Assembly: GCF_000005505.3 (NCBI RefSeq)
Contig: NC_016131.3
Location: 6,035,501-6,099,500 of the forward strand
Reading direction: 5' to 3'
From: Brachypodium distachyon
Taxonomy: Eukaryota; Streptophyta; Magnoliopsida; Poales; Poaceae
DNA: 64,000 nucleotides
Position numbers and translations under genes: made by a program. This document shows, in pieces, positions 50,044 through 61,833 of this stretch (position 1 is the stretch's first letter; each line of letters starts with the position of its first letter). Under the pieces are notes generated by a model, which saw only the letters and a list, made by a program, of their open reading frames with translations, was not told where the DNA came from and ran no database searches.

Positions 50044-51832
50044 GGCCGCGGGCGTGGGGAAGCAGAGGAAAAGGAGATGAACGATTACTGGTCGACTTTT
50101 GGGGTGGGTTTATTCAGATTACAGCATTTAGCAGGGGCCCGGGGATGATTGAATCGGTTCGCGCGCGTGGGCGTGGCGACTGGCGAGCAGCTCGTATAAA
50201 AATCTGTTTCGTTGTCGTGGGTGGGTCGTGTTCAAAACTCAAAAGTATTGCTGCAAAGTTTATTACACAGTTCCGAAACAAGTGACGTATAAACTCTTAT
50301 ATAAATTCACGTCATTAATTTTATGCCGGAGCCAGTTTTGTTTGAAAGGAAAAGTTTAATTTTAAAAAACCTAGCAAAAGAACCCGTGCGTTACTACGGA
50401 ACAACGGAAAAATTTATCAAAACGTCAAATTAAATGTTGATGTGTTTCATGAGTGATTATGGTATGTTTATTTTCGTGGGCTATACTCTGGTCTCTTTCT
50501 CTTTTTCACATGTCTTTTTTCTATATTTTTCCTCGCACTGCTCTCCCATTACTCCTACTCCGTTCTTTATTTCTCAAATCTCTTCTCTCAATTTCTCGCT
50601 CTCCCTCTATCCTCTCCCCGTCCCGATTCATCCCGCCACCGAACATCACGCGGCCATGCACGGCCGCCCGCTTTTGCGCACCGCCTCTGCCCGTAGATTC
50701 CCGCTGCCCGTACACTCCCGCGCGTCGTCTGCTCCCACTTGCCGCCAGGTACGACTGTGCGCCGTTGGCCTGCGCCCACTCGCAGCCTTGTCCGCCCGTT
50801 TGCCGCGCTCGCGCGCCGCCCACTAGTCGCCACTGCCCGTCCGGAGGGCCACCGATGGCTCGCGCCAACACGGTCCCTACTGCCTTGCGCGAGGCCACCG
50901 ACATCCCGGCCTTAGGCTCATCCCATCGCCGTCCAAATCCCGCGGGGAGCCACCGGCGTGCACGAGACGGGGGAGGCGGCGGTTGGAGCGCGCGACGGAG
51001 CCGCCTTCCGCACACGGACGCCGCCGACGCGCACGAGCGGGCTGAGGCGACCAAGAGCGGCAGCGGGCAAGATCGGATCGGGCAGGGGGTGGGGGTGAGA
51101 TTCGTAGGAGAGGAGGAGGAACGAGGAGGGCCTGTTTTTTTTTGTGCGGTACGTGTTTTTCTGCGCTCGAGAACTGCGGGAGCCGGGATTAAAAGACACG
51201 TGAGGACGGCGGTGGCAATTCATAATTTCGGTGAAGTGACGTACCGCGACGCCCGTACCATCATCACCAACTTCAATTTAATATATTGGTATAGATATAG
51301 ACACAAGATGCATCTATTTTTTAACAAATTTTTAAATCAAATACTCTCTCCGTCACATATCAAGTGACTCAAAATTGTCCAAATATGAATGTATCTATAC
51401 ATAAAAAGCGTCTAGAGTTAAGTGTGTGCACGCGTCCAAAAACTCTCTCCGTCACGTATCAATTTCTCAAGAACTGTCGGCTCAGTCTCCCGAAGATGCT
51501 CGTAGTGGTAAGGTGTTCGTGGGTGCGATCATGTCACGTGTGTTGACGATGGTGATCAAAACCACCAGTTTGTTTTCATCATTTCGGTTTTAATCAAGCG
51601 TAACGTGGATTTTTTCCTTCGATCGCAACGAGATCGAATCATGCAAATACCAGTCGGGCATTCGGTGGCTTGGATCCCGGGAACATGCCAACCAGCGCGA
51701 ATTTTACGATGCGGACACAAGTACACAACGAGGTAGCTACCGGATTTGTCTTATTTGGTCGTGTTGGTCGTGACACATTTGACGAGCAGTGTATAGTGTG
51801 CCTACGTTTCAAAATCATTTCGCGACAATCTT
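50044..51832. other. Intergenic stretch with GC-rich block
   Basis: 50600-51120 is strongly GC-rich with open frames on both strands and no recognised domain. It lies between AT-rich edges (ACCCGTGCGTTACTACGGAA near 50381 and TTAATATATTGGTATAGATA near 51278) of a kind often seen at ends of grass non-autonomous transposons. No inverted repeat was found. A partial Stowaway end lies at 51344-51410. Confidence 0.35.
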
Positions 51833-51947
51833 TTGTACCCAGAACGGCCGCACCGGTCCAGAGTCCAGCTCCTGCCGCCCCCCGCGCGGCCCGGCCGGAC
51901 CGATTCGTCGCGATCGCGGCGCGCTCCCATCCGCGGCGGCGATATCG

Positions 51948-52827
51948 ATGGGCAAGGGCGCGGGTGCTTCCCCTGCAGCAGGAGCCACCACGCCCGGCCC
52001 CCTCCCCCCCCGCACCGCCGCGACCGCACCTTCATCCCGCCGCCGCCGCGCCCCATCGCACCAGCGCCAGCCCCAGCCCCAGCGCCGCCAGCGCCCTCGC
52101 CGCGGCCGGTCCGCATCTACGTCGTCTTCTACTCCATGTACGGCCACGTCCGGCTCCTTGCGCGCGCCGTGCAGCGCGGGGTGGGCTCCGTCCCGGGCGC
52201 CTTCGGGGTCCTGCTCCGCGTCCCGGAGACGCTGCCCCGCGCCGTGCTCGCCCGGATGGGCGCGCTCAAGCCCGCCGCCGAGGAGGACGAGATCCCGCTC
52301 GTGGACCCCGACGGGCTCCCCGACGCCGACGGCTTCCTCTTCGGCTTCCCGGCCCGGTACGGCGCCATGGCCGCGCAGATGCAGGCCTTCTTCGACTCCA
52401 CGGCCCCGCTCTGCCGCCACCAGCGCCTCGCCGGCAAGCCCGCCGGCTTCTTCGTCAGCACCGGCACCCAGTGCGGCGGCCAGGAAACCACCGCGTATGT
52501 TACTCCGTAACGCCGCCTGCTTGCCGCGAGATCGCATCTTACTACTTACAACCAACGGTAACCCTGTTATATCTCTGAAACTGAAGGTGGACGGCGATCA
52601 CGCAGCTGGCGCACCACGGCATGATGTTCGTGCCCATCGGCTACACCTTCGGGGAGTGGATGTTCGAGATGGAGGAGCTCCGTGGGGGATCGCCCTACGG
52701 CGCCGGGGTCCTGGCCGGCGACGGCTCCAGGCCGCCCAGCGACCTGGAGCTGGCCCTCGCCGAGCACCACGGCAAGTACATGGCCACGCTTGTCAAGAGG
52801 ATGGTGCACGGCGCCGACGCCGGTTAA
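51948..52827 (+). CDS. FQR1/WrbA-type NAD(P)H:quinone oxidoreductase, 5' end apparently frameshifted
   Basis: Exon 1 (to 52494) and exon 2 (52587-52827) encode a flavodoxin-like quinone reductase. [11 protein letters not shown] is the FMN phosphate loop, followed by [30 protein letters not shown] across the splice, and [14 protein letters not shown]. These are plant FQR1-like hallmarks; such enzymes reduce quinones by two electrons, with FMN. The family's usual start, MGKG followed by a Gly/Cys-rich segment, occurs at 51948, but it is one base out of frame with the rest. One base seems missing near 51962-51965. The only other in-frame Met upstream is at 51833, an unusual start. An (CTG/TGC)n tract at 52858-52877 is in the 3' UTR. 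Confidence 0.82.
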
Positions 52828-54104
52828 TCCTACTTCCTCAGCCTTGCAGCTGGACTGTTGCTGCTGCTGCTGCTGCTCTGTGCAGCGTGGTTTTGTAGTT
52901 GTAGAATAGTACAGTATTGCCATTAGTCCGAGAATTCAGTTCGTAGGTTACTCTGCAAACACATGGACAATGATAATTCATTTGGTTCTAGAAGTTAGCA
53001 GGAGAACTGTTAATGCTTTCATTAAAGGGAAAAATGTTGATACTATAGCGGCCTTCAGTTGCGTTGCGTCAAATGATTAGCTGCATTCCCTGCTCAAATA
53101 AAGTTGAGGAACTACTAGTAAATAATCTAAGCAGAATACTGTACATGCTAAACGGAAAGTTAGGAATCTCAAGAGTTCCCAAAGCAGGAATCCCATATTC
53201 GCATGAGGAATCACAACCCCAGGAGGCTGGAGCTTTCACCTGATTTCGTTATTGGTTCATTGGCCGAGTCCATCTTGTGTGTGCACCAGTCCACGCCATC
53301 TAGTTCCATCCGAATATCTGGGCAGTTTGAATTATGTTAGAGATAGACACACTTTGTAGAGAGATGTTCAAGTTAACATCAAAGAACCAATGATGCACTG
53401 AAAGAAATCTTTGGTGTTGAACATGTCCATTCCAACCTAAATCCTTGGCATCCCCATTTCCAGAGGACATATGAAAGCATATAGATTTCATACTTTCTCG
53501 TCCTAAAATAAGTGTCGCATTTTTTCAAATGAACGAATCAACACAATAAAACGTGTCTATATGTACCTAGACAAAATCGTGACACTTAATTTTGAGACAG
53601 AGGTAGTAGTATATAAGAAAGCTCAATTACACTCCCCAAGTACTACATGATGAACTTTCCCAATTGCCGGCGGGGATTTGTGTTGTGAAGACCTGACAAG
53701 AAGCACCCCCGATTATTAGGAGAACTCATGGAACAAGTTGACAGCAAAGGCGCACTTGGGTTCAGACTTCAGGTCTGTCATTGTTCAATCAAGCCTATTT
53801 TTCTTCCCTAACGGTGAGCTTCATATCACAAACAAGGCCCGACGACTGATGTGGCGTGCTGTAGAGTGTAGACAACATGAGTACATGACGGGCAGGGGCG
53901 CAGGGGACAATAAAAAACAGGAGAGGTAACTGGATCCCGTGGCGCGGGTTACCAGTTTGGAAGGGTATTCACTCCAGAAATAACAGCCTAAGAATTGAGG
54001 GTGCGAGCTCGCTCCAGTCTCCAGATCAGGTGATCGTGAATCCTTTTCCAATGGGGTTACAGGAGACCTTGGCATGTGCACAAATGAGTTGGGAGGAATA
54101 CTAT
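52828..54104. other. Intergenic stretch with 3' UTR and repeats
   Basis: FQR1-like 3' UTR at the left; otherwise no coding chain. Confidence 0.5.
53493..53606. mobile_element. Stowaway MITE
   Basis: Starts CTTTCTCGTCCTAAAATAAG after TA and ends with the inverse CTTAATTTTGAGACAGAGG. Central GTGTCGCATTTTTTCAAATG and its inverse form the palindrome. Confidence 0.72.
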
Positions 54105-54258
54105 CAGGGGCGGAGGCAGGAAAAAAACATAAGAAGTGCGAATAGAAGAGATGATTTATAGGATAAAATTGCAACGGTTATTAAGGGGCTTAAGTACAAA
54201 TTTCAAATCTTAGGGGGAGGCAGAGCCCGTGTTGGCCTGGGTGCTGCCTCCGCCCCTG
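54105..54258. mobile_element. hAT-type MITE with 8-base target duplication
   Basis: Perfect 15-base inverted ends CAGGGGCGGAGGCAG and CTGCCTCCGCCCCTG enclose a 154-base element. It is flanked by AATACTAT (54097-54104) and AATACTAC (54259-54266), an 8-base duplication with one mismatch, as hAT transposition leaves. Confidence 0.87.
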
Positions 54259-54265
54259 AATACTA

Positions 54266-54387
54266 CTCTCTCCGTCCAACAAAAGATGTCTCACGTTTGT
54301 CAAAATTTGAATGTATTTAGACATGACTTAGTGTATAAATGCATTCAAATTAAGTAAAAGTTGAGACATACTTTGTTGGATGGAGGA
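54266..54387. mobile_element. Stowaway MITE next to the hAT MITE
   Basis: Starts CTCTCTCCGTCCAACAAAAG after TA and ends CTTTGTTGGATGGAGG. Same subfamily as the copy in GH3 copy 1 intron 7. Its left end overlaps the hAT element's right target duplication. Confidence 0.8.
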
Positions 54388-54996
54388 ATAGAAGAAATTT
54401 GAAGGTTATATCAATTTGATAGACAGGAGCATTACTTTTTTATGCACTACTATAACTATTTCTTAGACGAAATTTCATAAATATCGTTTATTATTTGATG
54501 TTTATATTATATTCTAAGCTTGTCCCGGGCTCTCGAACTCTCAGGCTCCGGCCTTGTGCGTAGGAAATCAATCCATAGGAAGTTTGGATGATGGATTCCA
54601 CTATAGGAAAAATTATTATGAGTGAGAATCCTATGAAAATCTCTATAGCAAATAGTGGAATTAACTATTTTCAAATCGACGAAGGTTTGCTACTTGCTAG
54701 AGGTTAAAAGTATAACTTTAATGTATGTAATTAAAATGCTCTCTCTATTCTCTGATGTAAAATTCATAAATATAAGTGTGGTCAGCCGCTCTAAAATTTT
54801 GACCACTATTACTATATAACGAAGCATATGGATTTACTATGCGAGAGTAATACCATTGTATCTGTCCTTAAGTATGTCATATTTTTTATTAACTTTAAAC
54901 ATATAGTATCAGTCAAAATTATAGTCAAGGATATGTAATTAGGCATTGAAGACCTCAAAAGGTATATTTTACCTTATATTTTCACGTGAAACACTC
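54388..54996. other. AT-rich spacer
   Basis: No gene or repeat structure recognised; includes the presumed 3' flank of the F-box pseudogene. Confidence 0.5.
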
Positions 54997-56925
54997 TTAT
55001 TCCCCTAATGGACGAATACTCGGCTCGGGAACCACGTTATACGCTCCCACAACTTCTACAATATCTCCATGGTCCGCGCCACAAAATAAATCCATTGCGA
55101 TCATGCGGCCATCCAAAACGTGACGTTTGCTATAAACCTCTATCATCTCACCAGCACATTCATGTAATATTATCACCCGTGAATCTATCCTCATCCTCTT
55201 GAGCACAGCTGAACTGCGAAGAATTTGTAGCGCTAGCTCCACCTGATCTTTATGGCCGAAAAGCCAGTGATGTAAACCCATTTAAGACGGCCATGCTGAT
55301 TCGAGGGAAGATTACTCCTTAGTTCGCCATCTGTCCTGCAATCGTACGGTTGGTGAGGACAGTCCATCCACATCTGTAAATATTATAGACTGGTATTAGG
55401 GCATCTAAAGAAATAATTCAAGGCCATCATTTATGATAATTTTCCAGATACAAAATAGGAAAAAAGAAGAAGCAAAATTTGGCAGTACTATACTTACATG
55501 CAGATCCAGTGTTTCCATGAATGGAGCAACCTCCAAGAGATGGGCATAATCAAGGACGTCAGTTTTCCTGACTTTGCGTTCAGAAATAATTAACTCCAAT
55601 CTCAAATGCCGAAGATGGACAAATTTGAGAGGCCTTAAGAGGCAAAGTTACTCTCTGGTGCATACATGCACAGACCGTCAAACACAAACATTGATGATGA
55701 ATTTGATTTAGCTACTTCAAAAAGAATAAAGGAAAAGAGAAATATTGGTCATAAATGAAATACCTCACTGTCTATGCAAGGAAGGTAGAGAATCTCAACA
55801 TTTGGCAAAGTGCTAGGGAACCCCTTGTTGATGTAGTCAAGAGCAGCATCAATAGCCATGAACTTAATACACACATTCGTCAGGCTGGAAGTTTCTGCAA
55901 ATGCTAGAGATACCATTTGGCCAATGTACTCAAGTGTTGTTAGGCAGCAGCAGTTCATCTCCACCTTTTCAAGTAGGTCACAGACTCCCACCCTCAAATG
56001 CTTCAGCTTGTTCAGCAGATGAGTTGCCCGTATTGCTGTGAGCATTCCACAATACGCAATCTCAAGAAACTCCAGGAGTTTGCAGTGGGAAAGAAAATTC
56101 TCAAGATCTTCGTCTGCAATATCAACATCTACCAAGCTAAGTCTTCTGAGGTTTGGAAAGCCGTTGAAACGAGCAAGCGGCCTCAGGTTGACAGAAGCAA
56201 GCTGCAGATCACGCAAGTACGAGCTGTTGCTAGAATCAAAGAACTGGCAAGGGAAGTTGTATATCTCCTTTAACCTTGGAAAAATATATGACCCCTCTCT
56301 GTACATGACAAATGATTTAGTTCTATGATCTGATAAGTACAGAGTAAGGCCTTTTGTTTTCGATCCAATAGCAAAGTTCACCCATCTATCTAGATGATCA
56401 GCATGCTGATTGTCTTAAGCATACATAATCTGCATGCGCTCGACGCCTTCACCACTGTGTTGCCGCAAGACCGCATCAACTCTGGCATTGAATTCCTCTT
56501 GCTTGACACTTACGTAGTAATAAGGGGAGAATTTACCACGACGGCGACGTTTAAATGTGAAGCGATCAAAAACTAGCTGATCGGTGTGATCACGCCACAC
56601 ATATATCCACTGGCTTGATAATGCGCTTGTTCTTATAGCATCTTTGGTTGGCAATTTTGATATGACAGAGCACAAAATATTCTGTAGCGCAAGGCAGAAA
56701 AACAGTACAGATTGTTACTCAACAGACCCCGGGGTAAAGCAATATCCTAAATTGTATGAAACGATCGTGGGAGTAATTACATCCAGTAGTATAGAAAAGT
56801 CTCTCTATATTTACAAGCAATTTCAGTTTGACAGTGCGTACCATGGGAAGATTGCAGAGTTGTAGCTGCGATCTTTTCCTTCTCTTAGAAGTTGATCCAT
56901 AAAGGACTTTTGATTCTCCCTTCAT
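54997..56925 (-). pseudogene. F-box/LRR/FBD protein, disabled
   Basis: The order is a short basic N terminus, F-box (NLPMNILCSVISKLPTKDAI across the first splice), leucine-rich repeats (YLRDLQLASVNLRPLARFNG, LRRLSLVDVDIADEDLENFL), then an FBD-type C terminus (KDQVELALQILRSSAVL). Exons: 56842-56925, 55764-56681, about 55498-55652, 54997-55373. Three lesions are visible: TAA at 55648-55650 in exon 3, which with a 155-base exon suggests a one-base loss; in-frame TAA at 56415-56417 in exon 2, beyond which the same frame still reads family sequence; and a one-base loss near 55258-55262 in the FBD domain. Intact relatives would be SCF ubiquitin-ligase adaptors. The gene family is large in grasses and full of such pseudogenes. 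Confidence 0.88.
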
Positions 56926-58427
56926 GTTTGTCTCTCGGCTGTACTAATATCTGTATGTAATGAAGGTTATATTGTCCTAAATGCCGAGAACTGCACAAAA
57001 CAAATTAATTAACATAGAGACTAGCAAACACAACGTAAAAAAGAAACTCACGAACTGTGTGTCACTATGATATATATCTAATCGACTAATTTGGTCTCAA
57101 TCTGTCACTTTAATTTGACAAGGACTACTATATGATCACTGCGAGGAATTGATCGTCCTGGTCTAGTTCAACATACTGTAATACTGTATAGTTAACCATC
57201 TCAAAAGGATTAATAGTGGTTAACACAGTCCAAGTGAAATCACCACACGCGTTAGTTATTAAGAATGTTACATAAATGGGTCTGGGTAAATACCAACCAG
57301 AAGAAAAGAAGATGATCTTGATTTCCCTCTCCAATTAGAGTCTCTCCTTTGGTCTTAACTAGAAGCTCCTTTTGTAATCTAGTTCTTCTCCCTCTAATTT
57401 ACTCTCTTTTTTTCGAGAAGGGGGAGCTCCCCGGCCTCTACAACCCTCTAGTTTACTTGGATCTCAAAAACTTAGTGGAGCTCTCCGTCTAAGGTTTTGC
57501 AAAGGCTTGGGGCTAGCTTTATATAGGGGCCAAGGGGTAGGGGTGGCCAGTGGATTGGGGTTTATGTTTCAGATTAAAAAAGCTTACTCCGTATTTGATT
57601 TCGATAAGAACTCTTCCCTCGCAACTTTTATGCGAAAGAGAGAAAAAAATTCCAAAAGAAAAAGGGCAAAAAGATGAGGGAGAAGGGCGGCGTGGTTTCT
57701 GGAGCGTGAACGAGCTCACGCTGCAGCCTGGAGATCGATCGAGAGGGCAGGGGCGCACGGGCGCTCGCGTGGGCGGCGGCTCGGCAAGGTGTGGCGGAAA
57801 GAAGAAAAGGGATACAGAAGAGAAGAGAAGAGAAGGGAGGGCAGGTTGGGCTGGCTGCTGCCGGGCCAAGTTGGCGGGATGGGCGACATGGGCGGGGCCA
57901 GGGGAAAAGGAGATAGGCCAAACATGAGAAAGTCCATATTTCACGCTAAATATATCTTTGGGAACACATAACCCTGAAGTTTAATACCGTTTAATTTCAA
58001 TCCTGAAATCCACAAAACCAGATAAATCATTTCATTCGGCGGTTTCAATGCTGACGTGGCACATTTAGAATGGTTTAGAACGTGACAAGACAATTTGACT
58101 TTTTTATTTTACCGCTGTCGTGGCCTCTGATGCTGCTTCTTCTTTCTTAGAGAATCTCCACTCGCCTCTCCCCCCATATTGCGTCCGGCGTTAGGCCATA
58201 TGCACCGGCGCACCTTCTTTGTTTGAGGCCCAGCTGCACCCTCCAAATGGCAGCCCCCCAAAAAATACAATTCAAAAAAAGTTTTGCCGCCATTTCACAG
58301 GCCGGGCCAAATCACCAAATCGCCCAAATTCATCACAAGTTTCGGCGATCAAAATAACATCAAACTTAAATAAAGTAAAATCACTCGGCCCTTTCGTCAT
58401 CCGCCAGCGTTGATGGCACTTCCGAGC
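56926..58427. other. Upstream region of the F-box pseudogene, GC-rich block
   Basis: On the minus strand a core-promoter-like CCCCTATATAAAGC lies at about 57515-57530, preceded by GC-rich sequence (57600-57930) with an AGAAG microsatellite at 57817-57838. It could be the old promoter of the F-box gene or part of a solo long terminal repeat; no paired ends were seen. Confidence 0.4.
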
Positions 58428-60230
58428 TCACCAATGGTGTAGAAGTGGCCGGAGTTGCTGTTTCGGGCGGTGATGGTGCCGATGGAGTAGAGGTGGCCGG
58501 TGCTCTGTGTCTGGTGCCGATGGCGGAGTCGATGAGGCCGACGCTCTCGCTTCGGCCAAAATGAGCCTGCGTTGGCCGTCGTACCACGCCTTCACCTTGA
58601 CATCCATGTCGGTGGTGTCGCAAGTCAAGATCAACAAGTCCTCCCGTCTCTTCTTCGTTGCGACGTTCGCTTTGAGGATCTCGAGCTTGTCATCTTGCTT
58701 CTTGATCACCGTTGCCCGCCGTGACGCCGCGACCTCCTCCCTCTTCGCGGCTTGTGCGGCGGCGTTGGACATGAACTTCTCGATGCATGTGTAGAGACGC
58801 TCCATGGCCGGCGTAGCATCCCTCACCGCCTTTGCCTTCTTGTGGTCGATGGGCCGGCCTTCCGATGCCGCCGAAGGAGCGGCTTTCGGGTCGTAGGGGC
58901 CGGACTTGGAGAGAGCATTCCGCGTCTCCATCCACTTCTCACACGTCTCAATTCTTACGAAGACGTGGATGAACTTGAACTCGACGTTGTCGTTGTCCTC
59001 TCGGTAGGCGGTGAACATGGCGACCATCTACAAGACCTCGGGCGGCAAATGTAATATCGGCGACACAAAACTTGAAAAAGACGCTGACTTTACCTGATCG
59101 TGGGCGCTGCTGCCGCTTTGGGGTCGCCGGCACACCTCTTCTTGAATGACATGCCATTTGTTGCACACTTGTTGGATCAAGCCCCAACTGTGCGATATGC
59201 CGGACTCGTTGCGATCGTGGATCAACATCGCGAACTCCCGATCGACGACCCGACGCTCATCATATGCCGCCTTCAGCCGCCTCCAATAGGCGTCGGTGTT
59301 TTGATTCGCGCCAGTGAAGGGATCCATGCTCACGACCTTCCAAGCTTCAGTGAGGCACTCGTCCCCCTTGGAGGTCCATTTGGGGCCTTGGCCTCCGCCA
59401 TCGGCCTTCTTCTTCCCCCTCGGCTCAACGACGGCTGGCTCCTCTGTCCCGTCGGCCCATCCCTCTCCGGCTCCCTCTTCGGCCTCCTCGCCGGCGTACG
59501 CCTCTTTTTCTTGGGTGTAGGTGTAGTTGGAGTACTGGGAGCCGTCATTGATCATGTATGGCCATAATTGACTCGCTTTGGGACATTCCGCCGAATGGGT
59601 TGGCGCAGCCTGGCTGCAGCCGGTGGAAAACGCCTGGAAAGAGGTGGACGGCAAAGAACAGCTGTAGGAAAGAGGCCCACACCGCAGAGGAGGTGAGGCG
59701 AAGGCGTTGGGGTTGAATCCGCCGAGGGGATCCGTGGTGAAGGTGTTGGGGTTGAAGCCGCCGAGGGGATCGATGTCGGGGTAGTTCGGCGAGAACCGCG
59801 AGAGGGATGGCGTGGCATTTCCATGGTTTTCATGGGACACCGGTGAAATGCTAGACGGTGACGGTGACGACGGAGAGCTCTCTTGGCTGCCGCCGCTCCA
59901 GTAATGGCCGAAGGGAGGCAGCTGCGCCGCCCTGCCGGCCATGGTCGCGGCCATCTGCGCCGAGGTCGCAGCCCTCTGCACCTCAATGTGACGAGCCAGG
60001 GCAGTGTTTGTTTCCTTCGCCTTGTTCTCCCGACCTTGGCGGGCGGCGTTCTCGACGGCGCGACGGTTGTAATCCGCCACCCAGTTGGCGGTGCGTCGCC
60101 GGTCGCCGAGGATTAAGGCGTTGTGTACTTTTTCTGCGGCATAGCTTTTTGGGTGGCGGCGGTGGAGCGAGGGCGTTTGCACTTTGAGGCGGCGTCGGCG
60201 GTGAGAATGGGGAAATGGCGGGACTGGCAA
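58428..60230 (-). CDS. Transposon-type protein: Myb/SANT-like domain plus NAM-associated C-terminal domain
   Basis: Two exons, about 59094-60230 and 58428-59027, separated by a 66-base GT-AG intron (59028-59093), give up to 578 residues. The first half is low-complexity, with a duplicated DPLGGFNPN unit. A Myb/SANT-like trihelix region follows (WTSKGDECLTEAWKVVSMDP to WGLIQQVCNKWHVIQEEV). The second exon is the helical NAM-associated C-terminal domain with a basic coiled-coil part (KKQDDKLEILKANVATKKRR). In grasses this protein is the companion ORF of PIF/Harbinger-like transposons. No transposase ORF is adjacent. The frame is open upstream to 60230 but lacks an ATG near its start (first triplet there is TTG), so the N terminus is truncated or misplaced. 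Confidence 0.75.
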
Positions 60231-61833
60231 CCCAGGCGTTTGGAGGTGGAGGGAAAAGGGAGGGAGGGGGGGATTTGAAGGGAAGTTTTTATTATCTCAA
60301 TGACAGGGGTGGCTCGCCTTACTTTTTGGCTTGAATCAGCGCCCCCGATCGCCCCCAAGCGAGTTGAGTGCGGCCTAGGGGCGCCGGCTACTTTTAGAAA
60401 TTAGGGGGCTGGGCTGGGTGGGTTTTTGGCGCCGGCGCCGGCATTTTTAACGTTTGGGGGGCCTTGGGGGGGGGGGGGGGGGCTGGCCGAAGCCTCTGCC
60501 CCTGTGCCTTCGCCTCGACCACCGTGAGGACCCCGTCTCGCGTCCGCCGGAGCAACTGCTGCAGCCGTCCTCAACGACCGGCCCCCGTCGCTATCCGCCG
60601 GAGCAGCTGCTGCTGTCTGCCGGAGCAACTGCTGCTGTCTGCCGGAGCAACTGCTGCCGCTGCCCTCGATGACCGGATCGCGAAACCACCGCATGTCTTG
60701 CCACCGTCGACGACCTCGGTATAAACCGAAACCGAATTTCTGGTTATCCGAATTTTCCAAGGCAACAATTTCGGGTATCTGTGCTGCTAAACGAAATACG
60801 AAAAAAAAACCGAACTAGAAAAACCAAAATTTCGGTTTTTCACCGAATGCCCAGCCCTATCCACCAGCTTCGCCTCCATGCCGTGGTTCCGAAGGACTCG
60901 TCCCCGACGCCGCGGGAGCTCTCCACGCCACCTTCTTCTCCAACCGCGGCGAGATCCGCCGCCGCTAGGACCGCGCGCTGGAGGAGGGGGAGGAGGAGAA
61001 GAAGGCGAACTGCCTGCACGCCACGGGCGCCCTGCACCTATTCTAACCTCTCCCCGTTCACCGGCGTCGTCGCTTCGTGATATTCAGATCAGAGCATGTT
61101 GGTTTGGTCGTTCAAGAGCTTCAGAGTTCAGACTGGTAGGCAAGCAAACAGGACGAGGAGTTGGGTTGTTCAGTTCGTCAGTTAATACTGTAGATAAATT
61201 ATCTCTATGCAGATTGGCCACGTCAACATAAAAATCGCTTGATGGGGTAATTTATCTGGATTTTTTTATTTCAAGGTTAAAATTAAACGGTTTCGGGGTT
61301 ATGCGTCCCAAAGATGATTAAATATGGACTTCTTCCAAATGAGAAGCCGATATTAAGTTGGGTTCTCTCGAATGAATATCTGCATTCTCCGCTCAGTAAA
61401 GCTGAGAAAACGTCCACGCGAGGTAATAAAGTAAACAATCTGGGAAGAATACCTGTCAAATGTAATAAAAGTAATCAGGCTCGCACTGAACTGTCAAGTG
61501 CCGCAGGCGTGCCCAAAGACACCCCCACCAGGTAGCCTCGGCATGCTTCAGAGAAGCTGCAAATCATGCGCCGCTGCTCACTCCTAAAAACTTCAAATAT
61601 TTAGAAATTCTGATTGTACAAAAGAATATGTCCGGGAAAAGGGTTAGGGACCTCTTCCACCCCAACAAATCTAGCTTTGCCCAACAAACCTCATACAACA
61701 AATATCTGGCCTACTCATTTCATGGGTAGCTATCCTAACACATCTCAAACCTAACGAACTTCATTTTCGACTCATGGCAATATCATAACCAAAAAGGAAT
61801 TCTTGGAGCAAGGCTTGTAAAATTAATGGCATC
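60231..61833. other. Spacer with G-run and CTG-rich tandem repeat
   Basis: A long G tract lies at about 60467-60482. About three copies of a 22-base unit, CTGCCGGAGCAACTGCTGCT, occupy 60595-60660. At 60885-61060 a plus-strand stretch (ALHATFFSNRGEIRRR, then a stop) looks like decayed coding sequence of unknown family. No intact gene. Confidence 0.45.

Noticed and set aside
50453..51367. 304-codon plus-strand frame
   Set aside because: Pro/Arg/Ser-rich low complexity in a GC block; probably transposon-derived or chance.
57515..57930. Solo LTR in minus orientation
   Set aside because: A TATA box and GC-rich upstream part look LTR-like, but no TG...CA ends with a 5-base duplication were found; it may be the F-box gene promoter.
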